A stretch of 64,000 nt of DNA. It comes from Brochothrix campestris. Its GTDB lineage: Bacteria; Bacillota; Bacilli; Lactobacillales; Listeriaceae. Positions 9,232 through 18,202 of the stretch are shown here, piece by piece. Position 1 is the first letter of the stretch. Every line of letters begins with the position of its first letter. Below the pieces are notes generated by a model that did not search any database, was not told the origin of the DNA, and worked only from the letters and a program-made list of their open reading frames with translations. The position numbers and the translations under genes are program-made. The stretch is from assembly GCF_046058945.1 (NCBI RefSeq), contig NZ_CP175511.1:806001-870000 (forward strand). Reading direction: 5' to 3'.

Positions 9232-10521
9232 ATGGCAATTGAAAACATCACAATGCCTCAATTAGGTGAGAGTGTTACCGAAGGTACATTAACGGCCTGG
9301 CTCGTACAACCGGGTGACCAAGTCAATGAGTATGATCCGATTGCAGAAGTGATTACCGATAAAGTGACAGCCGAAATACCCTCGTCATTTACAGGCGTCA
9401 TTAAAGACTTAGTGGCCGCTATCGACGTGGCAGTGCCTATCAACGAGGTAATTTGTACGATTGAGACCGCACCAACAAGCAACAATGCAATGATGGAAAA
9501 ACAACCGAACGTTGCAGAAAAACAACCGAACGTTGCAGAAAAACAACCGAACGTTGCAGAAAAACAACCGAACGTTGCTAAAATAAATCCGTTAGAGCGT
9601 GGCCGTTATTCACCAGTTGTACGCCGTCTCGCACATGAACGTGGTCTCGATTTAAGCCACTTAAGCGGTACTGGTAAGGGCGGCCGAATTACCCGCAAGG
9701 ACGTATTGACAGCACCACCTCAGAAGGAAGTGGCACCAGCAAGTGGAGCTGAAGCAACCGTTGCACCACGTGTTGCGCCGACGCCACCACCGACGCAAGT
9801 TCATACGGCAGCGATATTATCAGGCGATAAAACAGTGCCGTTAACACCCGTTCGTAAGGCCATTGCTAAACACATGGTTGAAAGCGTCCAGCAAATTCCT
9901 CATGCGTGGGTGATGGTCGAAGTCGATGCTACTGCGCTCGTTGTGGCACGTAATCGCCTCAAAGATGAGTTCAAAGCCAAAGAAGGATTTAGTCTTAGTT
10001 ATTTTGCTTTCTTTGTGAAGGCGGTGGCACAGGCGTTGAAAAAATACCCTGAGTTAAACAGTACGTGGACTGATGAAGCGATTATCCAACGCCAAGCGAT
10101 TAACTTATCGATTGCGGTAGCAACGGATGACGCCTTGTTCGTACCTGTAATTCAACAGGCAGATGAGTTGAGTGTGAAAGGCATCGGTAAACAGATTAAT
10201 ACGTTGGCGCAAAAAGTACGGACAGGTAAGCTCAGTGCTAACGAAATGACTGGTGGGACGTTCACGGTTAACTCGACGGGATCATTCGGTTCAGTCCAGT
10301 CGATGGGCATCATCAATCATCCACAGGCCGCGATTTTACAAGTGGAGTCAATCGTTAAACGGCCGGTAGTGAAAGATGGCATGATTGCGATTCGGGACAT
10401 GGTGAACCTCTGCCTCTCAATTGATCATCGTGTGTTAGATGGCCTCGTTGCGGGACGTTTTTTACAGGAGATAAAAACGAGCGTCGAAACAATTGATCCG
10501 TTAACGACGAACGTCTATTAA
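9232..10521 (+). CDS. bkdB: branched-chain 2-oxoacid dehydrogenase E2 (lipoamide acyltransferase)
   Basis: Core of the complex: transfers the acyl group from lipoyl to CoA. Domains in order: an N-terminal lipoyl domain (1 to about 80) with the lipoylated Lys44 in ITDKVT; a linker with four copies of EKQPNVA (89-116); a peripheral-subunit-binding domain (about 124-158, starting YSPVVRRLAHERG); a Pro/Ala-rich linker; and a catalytic domain (about 200-429) ending with the active-site DHRVLDG. Last gene of the operon; GGGGAG lies upstream of the ATG. The repeated linker is unusual and may vary in copy number between strains. Confidence 0.96.
   Translation: MAIENITMPQLGESVTEGTLTAWLVQPGDQVNEYDPIAEVITDKVTAEIPSSFTGVIKDLVAAIDVAVPINEVICTIETAPTSNNAMMEKQPNVAEKQPNVAEKQPNVAEKQPNVAKINPLERGRYSPVVRRLAHERGLDLSHLSGTGKGGRITRKDVLTAPPQKEVAPASGAEATVAPRVAPTPPPTQVHTAAILSGDKTVPLTPVRKAIAKHMVESVQQIPHAWVMVEVDATALVVARNRLKDEFKAKEGFSLSYFAFFVKAVAQALKKYPELNSTWTDEAIIQRQAINLSIAVATDDALFVPVIQQADELSVKGIGKQINTLAQKVRTGKLSANEMTGGTFTVNSTGSFGSVQSMGIINHPQAAILQVESIVKRPVVKDGMIAIRDMVNLCLSIDHRVLDGLVAGRFLQEIKTSVETIDPLTTNVY
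9496..9579 (+). repeat. in-frame 21-bp tandem repeat, four copies, in bkdB
   Basis: Four head-to-tail units coding EKQPNVA. The first three are identical at the DNA level and the fourth differs only in its last base. The unit length is a multiple of three, so copy changes would alter linker length without breaking the frame. It lies exactly between the lipoyl and subunit-binding domains. Confidence 0.95.
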
Positions 10522-10573
10522 TTAATAAAAAGCGTCTTTTACTGAAAAAGTCTCAAAAAACGGAATCGTTCTA

Positions 10574-10602
10574 TTGACTTATTTCTTAATTTATCATAGG
10601 AT
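10574..10602 (+). promoter_or_regulatory. promoter of hisS-aspS
   Basis: TTGACT at 10574-10579, a 17-base spacer and TAGGAT at 10597-10602. It lies just before the T-box leader, where its promoter is expected. Confidence 0.65.
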
Positions 10603-10604
10603 AA

Positions 10605-10885
10605 ATATATTAAACATAGAGATACCGTTGATTAAGAAAAGTAAAAGAGATCGTTTGGTTTCAGAGAGAAAAACCCGTGGCTGTAAGGTTTTTCACCAAA
10701 CCCTGTTTGAAAGACACTTAGGAGGTTTTCATTCGAACGCTTGCCAGTAGAGTGAAACGTTATCAGGCGTTAACTGAGAGTGGAAAACACAGTGTGTTTT
10801 CAATTAGGGTGGTACCACGGGTGATAAGAAAACACTCGTCCCTTGTTCGTTAGAGCAGGGTGACGTTTGTTTTCTTTTTTTGTAC
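10605..10885 (+). promoter_or_regulatory. T-box riboswitch upstream of hisS
   Basis: The T-box sequence AGGGTGGTACCACGG lies at 10806-10820. It is followed by a terminator hairpin (AGAAAACA...CGTCCCT paired with AGGG...TGTTTTCT, then a T run ending near 10880). Upstream is a large Stem I region in which GTTTGG pairs with CCAAAC. A CAC triplet at 10715-10717, in the position expected for the specifier loop, would match His. Uncharged tRNA binding favours the antiterminator, so expression rises when charged His-tRNA is low. The specifier assignment is inference. Confidence 0.9.
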
Positions 10886-10913
10886 TTAAAATTATAAAGG
10901 AGGTCATTGACCG

Positions 10914-12200
10914 ATGAAAATTCAAATACCACGTGGAACAGTTGACATTATGCCAGGAGAAAGTGAAAAATGGCAGTACATCGAACAGGTGGCACAACAA
11001 CTCTTTAAACGTGCGCGTTACAGTGAAATCCGCACACCTATTTTTGAACACACTGAGCTGTTTCAAAAAGGAGTCGGTGATACAACCGATATCGTCACTA
11101 AGGAAATGTATACCTTTAAAGACCGCAAAGACCGTTCAATGACGTTACGTCCTGAAGGAACAGCCTCAGTTGCGCGTGCCTATGTTGAACATAAATTGTT
11201 CGGACAGGTGAATCAACCAGCAAAATTGTTTTATTGTGGGCCAATGTTTCGCTATGAGCGTCCGCAAAAAGGACGTCAACGTCAGTTCGTACAATTAGGT
11301 GCTGAGGCAATTGGTGTTCAGGATCCAGCCATCGATGCTGAAATCATGGCACTTGCCTTATCCATCTATCAAGAATTAGGCTTGAAAGAAGTGAAATTGG
11401 TGATTAATTCACTGGGTGATAAAGACAGTCGTCTCGCACACCGTGAAGCGATGATTGCCCACTTTAAACCGACGATTCATGAATTTTGTTCGGATTGTCA
11501 AACACGTTTAGAAAAAAATCCACTGCGTATTTTAGACTGTAAAGTCGATCACGCACATCCGTTAATCGCATCTGCACCATCGATTATTTCATTCTTAAAT
11601 GAAGAATCATTGGCTTATTACACAGCGGTTAAATGTCATTTAGATGCGTTGGAGATTGCCTATATCGAAGATCCAACGATGGTACGAGGATTGGATTACT
11701 ACAACCACTCAACCTTTGAAATCATGAGTGAGGCAAAAGGTTTTGGCGCGATTACAACCCTTTGTGGGGGTGGGCGTTATAATGGTTTAGTTGAAGAACT
11801 AGGTGGGCCAGCCTCACCAGGTGTTGGCTTTGCCTTAAGTATTGAACGTTTACTGGCCGCACTTGCAGCCGAAGAGATTGTCTTGCCTTTTGAAAATACA
11901 CTCGATGTTTTCGTTGTAGGTGTTGGCGAAGCGGTATCACCGGTGACACTGAAATTAACGATGGCCGCACGTCAAGCCGGCTTTACAGCGGAACGTGATT
12001 ACTTATCGAAAAAAGTTAAAGGTCAATTTAAAACAGCTGACCGTGAAAATGCCCGTTTTGTTGTCGTTGTTGGTGAAGAGGAATTAGCAGAAGGCTTAAT
12101 CAATATCAAAGACATGACTACCGGGACGCAAGAGAAAGTGGCAATGACTGATTTCATTGCAACATTACAAAGCAAACAAGCTGAAGGAGAGACAAACTAA
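10914..12200 (+). CDS. hisS: histidyl-tRNA synthetase
   Basis: Class II synthetase charging tRNA-His. Seen in 428 residues: an N-terminal IPRGTVDIMPGE, motif 2 (FRYERPQKGRQRQF), the HisRS signatures LRPEGTASVARAYVEH and RGLDYYNHSTFE, motif 3 (GVGFALSIERLL), and a C-terminal anticodon-binding domain from about residue 330. AAAGGAGG lies upstream of the ATG. Controlled by the T-box leader and overlapping aspS by one base (TAATG). Confidence 0.97.
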   Translation: MKIQIPRGTVDIMPGESEKWQYIEQVAQQLFKRARYSEIRTPIFEHTELFQKGVGDTTDIVTKEMYTFKDRKDRSMTLRPEGTASVARAYVEHKLFGQVNQPAKLFYCGPMFRYERPQKGRQRQFVQLGAEAIGVQDPAIDAEIMALALSIYQELGLKEVKLVINSLGDKDSRLAHREAMIAHFKPTIHEFCSDCQTRLEKNPLRILDCKVDHAHPLIASAPSIISFLNEESLAYYTAVKCHLDALEIAYIEDPTMVRGLDYYNHSTFEIMSEAKGFGAITTLCGGGRYNGLVEELGGPASPGVGFALSIERLLAALAAEEIVLPFENTLDVFVVGVGEAVSPVTLKLTMAARQAGFTAERDYLSKKVKGQFKTADRENARFVVVVGEEELAEGLINIKDMTTGTQEKVAMTDFIATLQSKQAEGETN

Positions 12201-13972
12201 TGGATAAACGTACAACGTATTGCGGATTAGTAACAACTGACTTTGTTGGTCAAGAAGTCACTTTAAGTGGTTGGGTACAAAAACGTCGTGATTTAGGTGG
12301 CTTAATTTTTATCGATTTACGTGACCGTGAGGGTGCTGTTCAAATCGTCTTTAATCCTGACGAATCAAAAGAAGCGTTAGCGATTGCTGAAAATGTGCGT
12401 GGTGAATATGTCATTACCATCAAAGGTAAGGTCGTTGAACGCGCCGCAGCGCAAGTGAATACGAAGATTAAAACCGGTGCGGTTGAAGTGTTGGCTTCAT
12501 CAATCGAAGTGTTGAATGCAGCTAAAACACCACCTTTTTACATTGAAGATGGCGTTGATGTCAGTGATGACCTCCGTTTAAAATACCGTTACTTGGACTT
12601 GCGTCGTCCGGAAATGTCAAATATTATTCGTAAACGTCATGATATTAAGCGCGCAGTGCGTAATACGTTAGATGATTTAGGCTTCTTAGACATCGAAACA
12701 CCGATGTTGAATAAATCAACACCAGAAGGGGCACGTGATTATCTTGTACCAAGCCGTGTACATCCTGGTCATTTTTATGCGTTGCCACAGTCACCGCAAT
12801 TGAACAAACAATTGTTAATGGCTGCTGGTTTCGATAAGTATTACCAAATTGTCCGTTGTTTCCGTGACGAAGATTTACGTGGTGATCGTCAACCTGAGTT
12901 TACTCAAATTGATATTGAGACAAGTTTCCAAAGTGCTGAAGAAATTCAAACAATGACAGAATCGTTGTTAAAAGCAGTCGTTAAAGAAGCTAAAGGGATC
13001 GATATCCCGACACCGTTTCCGCGCATGGAATACGATGAAGCAATGGCGCGTTACGGCAGCGACAAACCAGATGTTCGTTTTGGGTTAGAATTGGTCGATG
13101 TGGCTGATGTTGTGGCAGAGAGTGACTTTAAAGTGTTCACACAAGCGATTGAAATGGGCGGCCAAGTTAAGGCGATTAACATTGTCGGTGGTGGCGCAGC
13201 ATATTCACGTAAACAAATCGATGCGATGGGTGAATTTGTGAAGATTTATGGCTCTAAAGGTCTTGCTTGGGTAAAAGTAGAAGAAGGGGAATTAAAAGGA
13301 CCAATCGCTAAATTCTTCGATGCTACGAAACAAGCGGAGTTAATTGCTAAACTAGACGGTCATGTAGGTGATATGTTTGTCTTTGTCGCTGATAAAGCAA
13401 GTGTTGTAGCTGCATCATTAGGCGCATTACGTGGCAAAGTCGCGAAAGAAATGAACTTAATTAACGAAGATGAGTTAGCCTTCCTTTGGGTTGTGAACTG
13501 GCCATTGTTTGAATACGATGAAGAAGAAAACCGTTTTGTAGCAGCGCATCATCCGTTTACAATGCCAAACGAAGAAGATGTGGCATTGCTTGATACAAAA
13601 CCAGAAGCTGTTTATGCGCAAGCCTATGATGTCGTTTTAAATGGTTATGAACTTGGTGGAGGATCGTTGCGTATTTATGACAGTGCCATCCAAGCAAAAA
13701 TGTTCAAAGCGCTTGGTTTTACTGAAGAAGAAGCCCGTGCTCAATTTGGTTTCTTGATGGATGCCTTTGAATACGGTACACCGCCTCACGGTGGGATTGC
13801 CTTAGGACTTGACCGCGTGGTGATGTTATTGACAGGTCGTGATAACATTCGTGATACGATTGCCTTCCCGAAAACAGGTCGTGCAAGTGATCCGATGACA
13901 CAGGCTCCTTCAGCTGTAAGTGCGAAACAATTGGCTGAGTTGCAGCTAGATATTACAGAAAAAGCAGAATAA
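12200..13972 (+). CDS. aspS: aspartyl-tRNA synthetase
   Basis: Class IIb synthetase of the bacterial type, 590 residues. N-terminal OB-fold anticodon domain (GWVQKRRDLGGLIFIDLRD); catalytic core with motif 2 (FRDEDLRGDRQPEFTQ), the bacterial GAD insertion (about 300-400) and motif 3 (GIALGLDRVVMLL). The stop of hisS overlaps its ATG, so it is co-transcribed and under the same T-box. No anomaly. Confidence 0.97.
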   Translation: MDKRTTYCGLVTTDFVGQEVTLSGWVQKRRDLGGLIFIDLRDREGAVQIVFNPDESKEALAIAENVRGEYVITIKGKVVERAAAQVNTKIKTGAVEVLASSIEVLNAAKTPPFYIEDGVDVSDDLRLKYRYLDLRRPEMSNIIRKRHDIKRAVRNTLDDLGFLDIETPMLNKSTPEGARDYLVPSRVHPGHFYALPQSPQLNKQLLMAAGFDKYYQIVRCFRDEDLRGDRQPEFTQIDIETSFQSAEEIQTMTESLLKAVVKEAKGIDIPTPFPRMEYDEAMARYGSDKPDVRFGLELVDVADVVAESDFKVFTQAIEMGGQVKAINIVGGGAAYSRKQIDAMGEFVKIYGSKGLAWVKVEEGELKGPIAKFFDATKQAELIAKLDGHVGDMFVFVADKASVVAASLGALRGKVAKEMNLINEDELAFLWVVNWPLFEYDEEENRFVAAHHPFTMPNEEDVALLDTKPEAVYAQAYDVVLNGYELGGGSLRIYDSAIQAKMFKALGFTEEEARAQFGFLMDAFEYGTPPHGGIALGLDRVVMLLTGRDNIRDTIAFPKTGRASDPMTQAPSAVSAKQLAELQLDITEKAE

Positions 13973-13973
13973 T

Positions 13974-14018
13974 AAAAAGTCCGCTGTGCATTTGATTTGC
14001 ACAACGGACTTTTTGTTT
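13974..14018. terminator. intrinsic terminator after aspS, also able to end array 1
   Basis: AAAAAGTCCG-TGTGCA pairs with TGCACA-CGGACTTTTT around a short loop. It is A-rich on the left and T-rich on the right, so it can act in both directions: for hisS-aspS from the left and for the leftward transcript of the DUF1189 gene plus the hairpin array from the right. Confidence 0.9.
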
Positions 14019-14031
14019 TTATCGGTTAGCT

Positions 14032-14519
14032 ATCGCTTTTATTAGTCTAGCTCAATCAGCTAACTTCTGTGATATTTCATTAAAAAAGCAGCGACGGTAA
14101 ATAGTCGCTACGCTTTTCCATTCCAATATCTTCGAAGTTGAACGAGCAGATATCGCTTTTATTAGTCTAGCTCAATCAACCAGAAGCTTTCATCTTTCAG
14201 AAAAATGATTGCGACGGTAAATAATCGCTCACATTTTTCTTCCAAGCTGTTTGCTTCTACCGGTTAGCTATCGCTTTTATTAGTCTAGCTCAATCAGCTA
14301 ACAGCTAGTAAATTTCAAGCTCGCTTCTTGCGATGGTAAATAATCGCAAGCACGACCTTTCCAATTTATACGCTGTTGAACGAGCAGATATCGCTTTTAT
14401 TAGTCTAGCTCAATCAGCTAACAGCTAGTAAATTTCAAGCTCGCTTCTTGCGATGGTAAATAATCGCAAGCACGATCTTTCCAATTTATACGCTGTTGAA
14501 CGAGCAGATATCGCTTTTA
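14032..14519 (-). repeat. hairpin repeat array 1 (four units of 118-120 bp plus a partial linker)
   Basis: Units start at 14032, 14152, 14270 and 14390, with a partial linker at 14510-14519 that merges with the stop codon of the DUF1189 gene. Reading with that gene (minus strand), each unit is a linker (GACTAATAAAAGCGAT) followed by a long palindrome. The stems differ between units but still pair. Unit 14032: AACTTC/GAAGTT, GATATT/AATATC, AAAAGC/GCTTTT, AGCGAC/GTCGCT. Unit 14152: AGAAGC/GCTTCT, AGAAAAATG/CATTTTTCT, GCGA/TCGC. Unit 14270: ACAGC/GCTGT, TAAATT/AATTTA, CTTGCGAT/ATCGCAAG. The loop (GGTAAATA on the plus strand) is constant. Units 3 and 4 are nearly identical. It ends at the 13974-14018 terminator. 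Not assignable to a known family by me. Confidence 0.9.
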
Positions 14520-15287
14520 TTTCTCCATTGGGATGCGTTTTACAGCAAGGAACATAATCACAATGGTAATCAGGATGTTGAACTCCGATAAGTAGGAGAT
14601 TGAAATAGATGCTATATCAGTAATGAAGGTGAAAACCGTCATCAAGCTCCAACTGAAAGCTGAAATTTTTACAGCTGCCAAATAGGTGATGTTTTTACGA
14701 CCAGATTTTCCAAGCAAGAAGGCAAACAAGCCGTAAAAGAAGACTTTAATCGTTGTCATCACGAGTAATAACACGAACATGAAGATGAAAATCATTGTGA
14801 GAACATAGGTGGCAGACTCTTTTGTCGAGTCGAGCATCTTAACTAAGTCAGCCTTGCTTTCCAAGTTGATCATTGAATAGGGAATCGTTTGAGAGGTTCC
14901 AAAATACTCAACGACAAGTCCTTCTTTGAAAAAGCCAACACCAATTTGTGTGACAGGAGTAAGTTGCGATAAACTGGATTCAGCGTTGTCATCAGAAGTG
15001 GCAAAGCCAAGAACACCTTGATTTAACGATTTCATAATGGTTTTGTCACTCGTTGCCTGTAAGGTGCCATCTTTGATGGTGAAATCGGGGAAATCATTTT
15101 TCACGACATCAGTGACATCAGCTAAGAGAGCAGTGGACTGTGTCGCTACTAAGTACGCCGTCGGAATAAAGGCGAGACAGGCAATTAAAATGATTTGTGC
15201 GATGAAGCCACCGGTTTTGACGGTGCGATAAGAGGCAATGTCATCGGGTGAGTAAATACTTTTAATAAAGCGTGTGAACAGTTTCAT
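14517..15287 (-). CDS. DUF1189-type membrane protein
   Basis: About 256 residues. One helix follows a short basic N-terminus (about 30-50); an extracytoplasmic region (about 55-165) starts LLADVTDVVKNDFPDFTIKDGTL; three or four more helices lie in the C-terminal third. This matches the DUF1189 family of Firmicutes, whose function is not known. I chose ATG at 15287 (MKLFTRFIKSIYSPDDIASYR), the conserved family start, over an upstream in-frame start; AGGTGG lies upstream. The stop codon lies inside the first partial linker of hairpin array 1, so the 3' untranslated region is the array. Confidence 0.75.
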   Translation of the reverse strand: MKLFTRFIKSIYSPDDIASYRTVKTGGFIAQIILIACLAFIPTAYLVATQSTALLADVTDVVKNDFPDFTIKDGTLQATSDKTIMKSLNQGVLGFATSDDNAESSLSQLTPVTQIGVGFFKEGLVVEYFGTSQTIPYSMINLESKADLVKMLDSTKESATYVLTMIFIFMFVLLLVMTTIKVFFYGLFAFLLGKSGRKNITYLAAVKISAFSWSLMTVFTFITDIASISISYLSEFNILITIVIMFLAVKRIPMEK

Positions 15288-15495
15288 GTGTGTTGTGACC
15301 ACCTATCCTTAAAATATATGATTTGCGCACATTGAGGTACGCTACTTACTGTTTATCATATCGAAGATAGTCGCTAATTGCAAAAAACTCCTGTTTAAAA
15401 AGAATAATTGTGAGAAACACCCCTTGTGTCTAGCATTATTATCGGATTTGTACTAAAATTAAGGAAGTACTTTTTTAACGGAAGGATTGTTTGAT

Positions 15496-17628
15496 GTGAA
15501 TGGTAAAAAAAGCCGGAGTAAGCGTAAGGTGCATATTCCTATACGATTAAATATTTTATTCTTTATTGTGTTCACCTTGTTTGCAATCCTAATCTTACGG
15601 TTAGGTTTTTTACAGATTGTCTATGGTGAAGATTATAAAAATGAAGTGGAACAAACGAATAGCACAACCGTAACGAAAAATGTCCCGCGTGGTGAAATAT
15701 ACGATCGTAATTTCAAGAAATTAGTCGCCAATAAACCTGAAAATACCATTACGTATACACGTTCATCAACAACCAAAACGGCGGAAATGATTGCGACTGC
15801 TAAAAAATTATCAACGATGATTACGGTTGATACCGATAATATTACCGAACGTGATTTGATTGATTACTGGATTATAAAACATCCGAAAGAAGCGAAAGCA
15901 AACACGAAAATCACTGATAAAGAAGCTGAAAAAATCGGAAACGCAGAGTATTATGCGAAACAGGTTGAGAGTGTTACGAAACCACAGTTGGCTGAATTGA
16001 CAACCGAAGATAAAAATATCGCCTTTATTTACCGTCAATTTAATGCGGGCTATGCTTTGACACCAGTCAACGTTAAAAGTAAAGATGTTACCGATATTGA
16101 AATTGCTAAAGTAAGTGAAAACTTAAGTGAGCTACCAGGAGTAGACACCGCGAAAGATTGGGTGCGGTCATACCGCAGTGATACAACCTTACGCTCGATT
16201 TTAGGGTCGGTTACAAGTGAGAAACAAGGTTTGCCTGATGAGAGTCTACAAAGTTATTTGGCGCTTGGTTACGCTCGTAATGACCGAGTGGGTCAAAGTT
16301 ATGTTGAACAACAATATGAAGCGTTGTTAAGAGGAGCCAAAGCAGAATATAGCAGTGAGACTGATTCGTCTGGCAATGTTATTTCAACGATTGAAGATTA
16401 TGCTGGTAAAAAAGGGAGCGATGTCGTCTTAACGATTGATGCTGACTTGCAAGCAAAAACAGATAAAATCATTAAAGATACTCTTCGAATGGGGAAAACA
16501 ACAGCTGGTTCAGTTTTTTTAGATCGGGCCTATGTCGTTATTACCAATCCGAAAACAGGTGAAATTTTAACACTTGCCGGTCAACAATATAAAAAAGGCA
16601 AGTTTGAAGATGACTCACTCGGAACCTTTACATCATCTTATGTTATGGGTTCGGCTATCAAAGGTGCAACAGTGATGGCCGGTTACACATATGGTAAAGA
16701 ACCAGGCTATACTGAAATCGATGAGCCGATTGAGTTAAAAGGGACTGAGAAAAAAAGTTCATGGTTTAACCGGACAGGGTCAATCGCAATGAATGATATT
16801 TCAGCCTTGCGTCAATCATCCAACGTTTATATGATGAAAACAGCGCTCGATATTGCAGGCGCAACCTATGTCAAAGATGGATCGCTCGATATTCCAACGA
16901 CAGCGTTTGATAAACTGCGCAAAGTCTATGCGGAGTTTGGATTAGGTACGACAACGGGGATTGATTTACCAGGTGAAGCAACCGGTATTATTGGAACCGA
17001 GACAGAACCAGGTAAATACCTCGATTTATCGTATGGCCAGTATGATGGTTATACACCGTTACAATTAAATCAATATGTGTCGACGATTGCTAATAATGGG
17101 TATCGAATTGCACCACATATTCTTGGGCAAGTGCGTGATGCTACCAATGAAGATGATGAAGTTGGTGCGTTACAAACGCAGGCAAACGCACGAATTTTAA
17201 ATAAGATTGACTTGCCAAAAAACTACTTCGAACAAGTGCAAAAAGGTTTTTACGAGGTAATGAATAACACAGCTGGTGGAACAACTGGCGGAACAGGTGC
17301 ATCCTACTTTGCCGGCTTGGACTACAAGGTGGCTGGTAAAACAGGAACAGCAGAATCATTTTATGCTGGACCTGACTGGGATTACACATCTGGTATTGCA
17401 GCTCCGGCTGTTTGGAACACAACCTTTGTTGGTTATGCACCATATGATGATCCAGAAATCGCTGTATCAGTAGCTGTGCCTTGGGCATACACGGGCGACA
17501 ATGAGAACCATTTAAACATGATTATTGCTAAAGGTGTGTTTGATGCCTACTTTAACCTGCAAAAAGAGCGGGCTAAAAAGGCTGATGGGACTGACAATGC
17601 CTTGAAAATAACAAAAGAAGACAACTAG
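15496..17628 (+). CDS. class B penicillin-binding protein (transpeptidase)
   Basis: Cross-links peptidoglycan in the septum or side wall. About 710 residues: a short basic cytosolic tail, one membrane helix (about 20-42), a PBP dimerisation domain (about 55-310, with VPRGEIYDRN), then the transpeptidase domain. Its three motifs are seen: SAIK (SxxK, active Ser), SSN (SxN) and KTGT. The start is a choice between TTG 15487 and GTG 15496; GGAAGG lies 10 bases before the GTG, so I use it. It resembles the PbpA/PBP2-like proteins of Bacillus and Listeria more than FtsI. A terminator follows. Confidence 0.92.
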   Translation: MNGKKSRSKRKVHIPIRLNILFFIVFTLFAILILRLGFLQIVYGEDYKNEVEQTNSTTVTKNVPRGEIYDRNFKKLVANKPENTITYTRSSTTKTAEMIATAKKLSTMITVDTDNITERDLIDYWIIKHPKEAKANTKITDKEAEKIGNAEYYAKQVESVTKPQLAELTTEDKNIAFIYRQFNAGYALTPVNVKSKDVTDIEIAKVSENLSELPGVDTAKDWVRSYRSDTTLRSILGSVTSEKQGLPDESLQSYLALGYARNDRVGQSYVEQQYEALLRGAKAEYSSETDSSGNVISTIEDYAGKKGSDVVLTIDADLQAKTDKIIKDTLRMGKTTAGSVFLDRAYVVITNPKTGEILTLAGQQYKKGKFEDDSLGTFTSSYVMGSAIKGATVMAGYTYGKEPGYTEIDEPIELKGTEKKSSWFNRTGSIAMNDISALRQSSNVYMMKTALDIAGATYVKDGSLDIPTTAFDKLRKVYAEFGLGTTTGIDLPGEATGIIGTETEPGKYLDLSYGQYDGYTPLQLNQYVSTIANNGYRIAPHILGQVRDATNEDDEVGALQTQANARILNKIDLPKNYFEQVQKGFYEVMNNTAGGTTGGTGASYFAGLDYKVAGKTGTAESFYAGPDWDYTSGIAAPAVWNTTFVGYAPYDDPEIAVSVAVPWAYTGDNENHLNMIIAKGVFDAYFNLQKERAKKADGTDNALKITKEDN

Positions 17629-17673
17629 AAAAAGCACTGAACCACACAAGTTGTGTGGCTCAGTGCTTTTTTT
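17629..17673. terminator. bidirectional intrinsic terminator
   Basis: AAAAAGCACTGA-CCACACAA pairs with TTGTGTGG-TCAGTGCTTTTTTT. It serves the PBP gene from the left and the converging small gene from the right. Confidence 0.92.
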
Positions 17674-18187
17674 AGTTTTGACCGGTAATTGTTTTAGCAA
17701 TATCATCAAGGTTCATTGTTTTTTTGATCGTGTAAGTGCCGTTACGGATGAATTTTTCATAACCGTTATTACGCATAAACTCAGTGAAATAATCAGCATC
17801 GCTAATCATATCGTACTCAGCCAGCTTTTTAGCAACGTCGGAGGCAGGTTCGCCTTCGCCGATTGAAATAGATACACTGTCTTTGTTTTTGTTAGAATCA
17901 CTTTTTTTCTTAGCATTAGCAGCTGTTTCGGTCTTTTTGGCAGCCTTTTCTTCAGCTGCTTGTTCACTTGCTAATTTAGCTGTTTCAGTTTCAGCCAATA
18001 AATCCTCGTATTTCTTTTTCCAGTCAGCTTGTTCGTTTGAGGGGGTAGTTGAAGTGGTGGTTTCAGCAACCTTCACTGCTTTTTTTGAGGTTGCTTCTGA
18101 GTCAGTGCCAAACAACTTAAACGATAGAACAAGGATGGCTGCAATCAGAAAACCGATTCCTAACCAGCGATAGGCTTCTCTAGACAT
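17672..18187 (-). CDS. membrane-anchored protein with MltG-like small domain
   Basis: 171 residues. One N-terminal helix (about 8-27), then a charged Ala/Lys/Glu-rich stretch (about 50-105) likely to form a coiled coil or stalk, then a C-terminal domain (about 108-171) with ISIGEGEPASDVAKKLAEYDMI and a YTIKKTMNLDDIAKTI end. This C-terminal part resembles the LysM-like domain preceding the catalytic part of YceG/MltG lytic transglycosylases; the catalytic domain itself is absent. An outward-facing wall-associated protein is likely; function is not known. AAGGAGG precedes the ATG. It forms a pair with the next leftward gene. Confidence 0.7.
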   Translation of the reverse strand: MSREAYRWLGIGFLIAAILVLSFKLFGTDSEATSKKAVKVAETTTSTTPSNEQADWKKKYEDLLAETETAKLASEQAAEEKAAKKTETAANAKKKSDSNKNKDSVSISIGEGEPASDVAKKLAEYDMISDADYFTEFMRNNGYEKFIRNGTYTIKKTMNLDDIAKTITGQN

Positions 18188-18202
18188 ATTTGTCCTCCTT
18201 GG

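Noticed and set aside
10522..10560. Terminator after bkdB
   Set aside because: AAAAAGCGTCTTTT looks like half of the hairpin seen at 46073, but no matching right arm is present here.
14032..14519. CRISPR array
   Set aside because: Units are 118-122 bp, the constant part is short, and the variable part is itself a palindrome with a conserved loop. No cas genes are present in the window.
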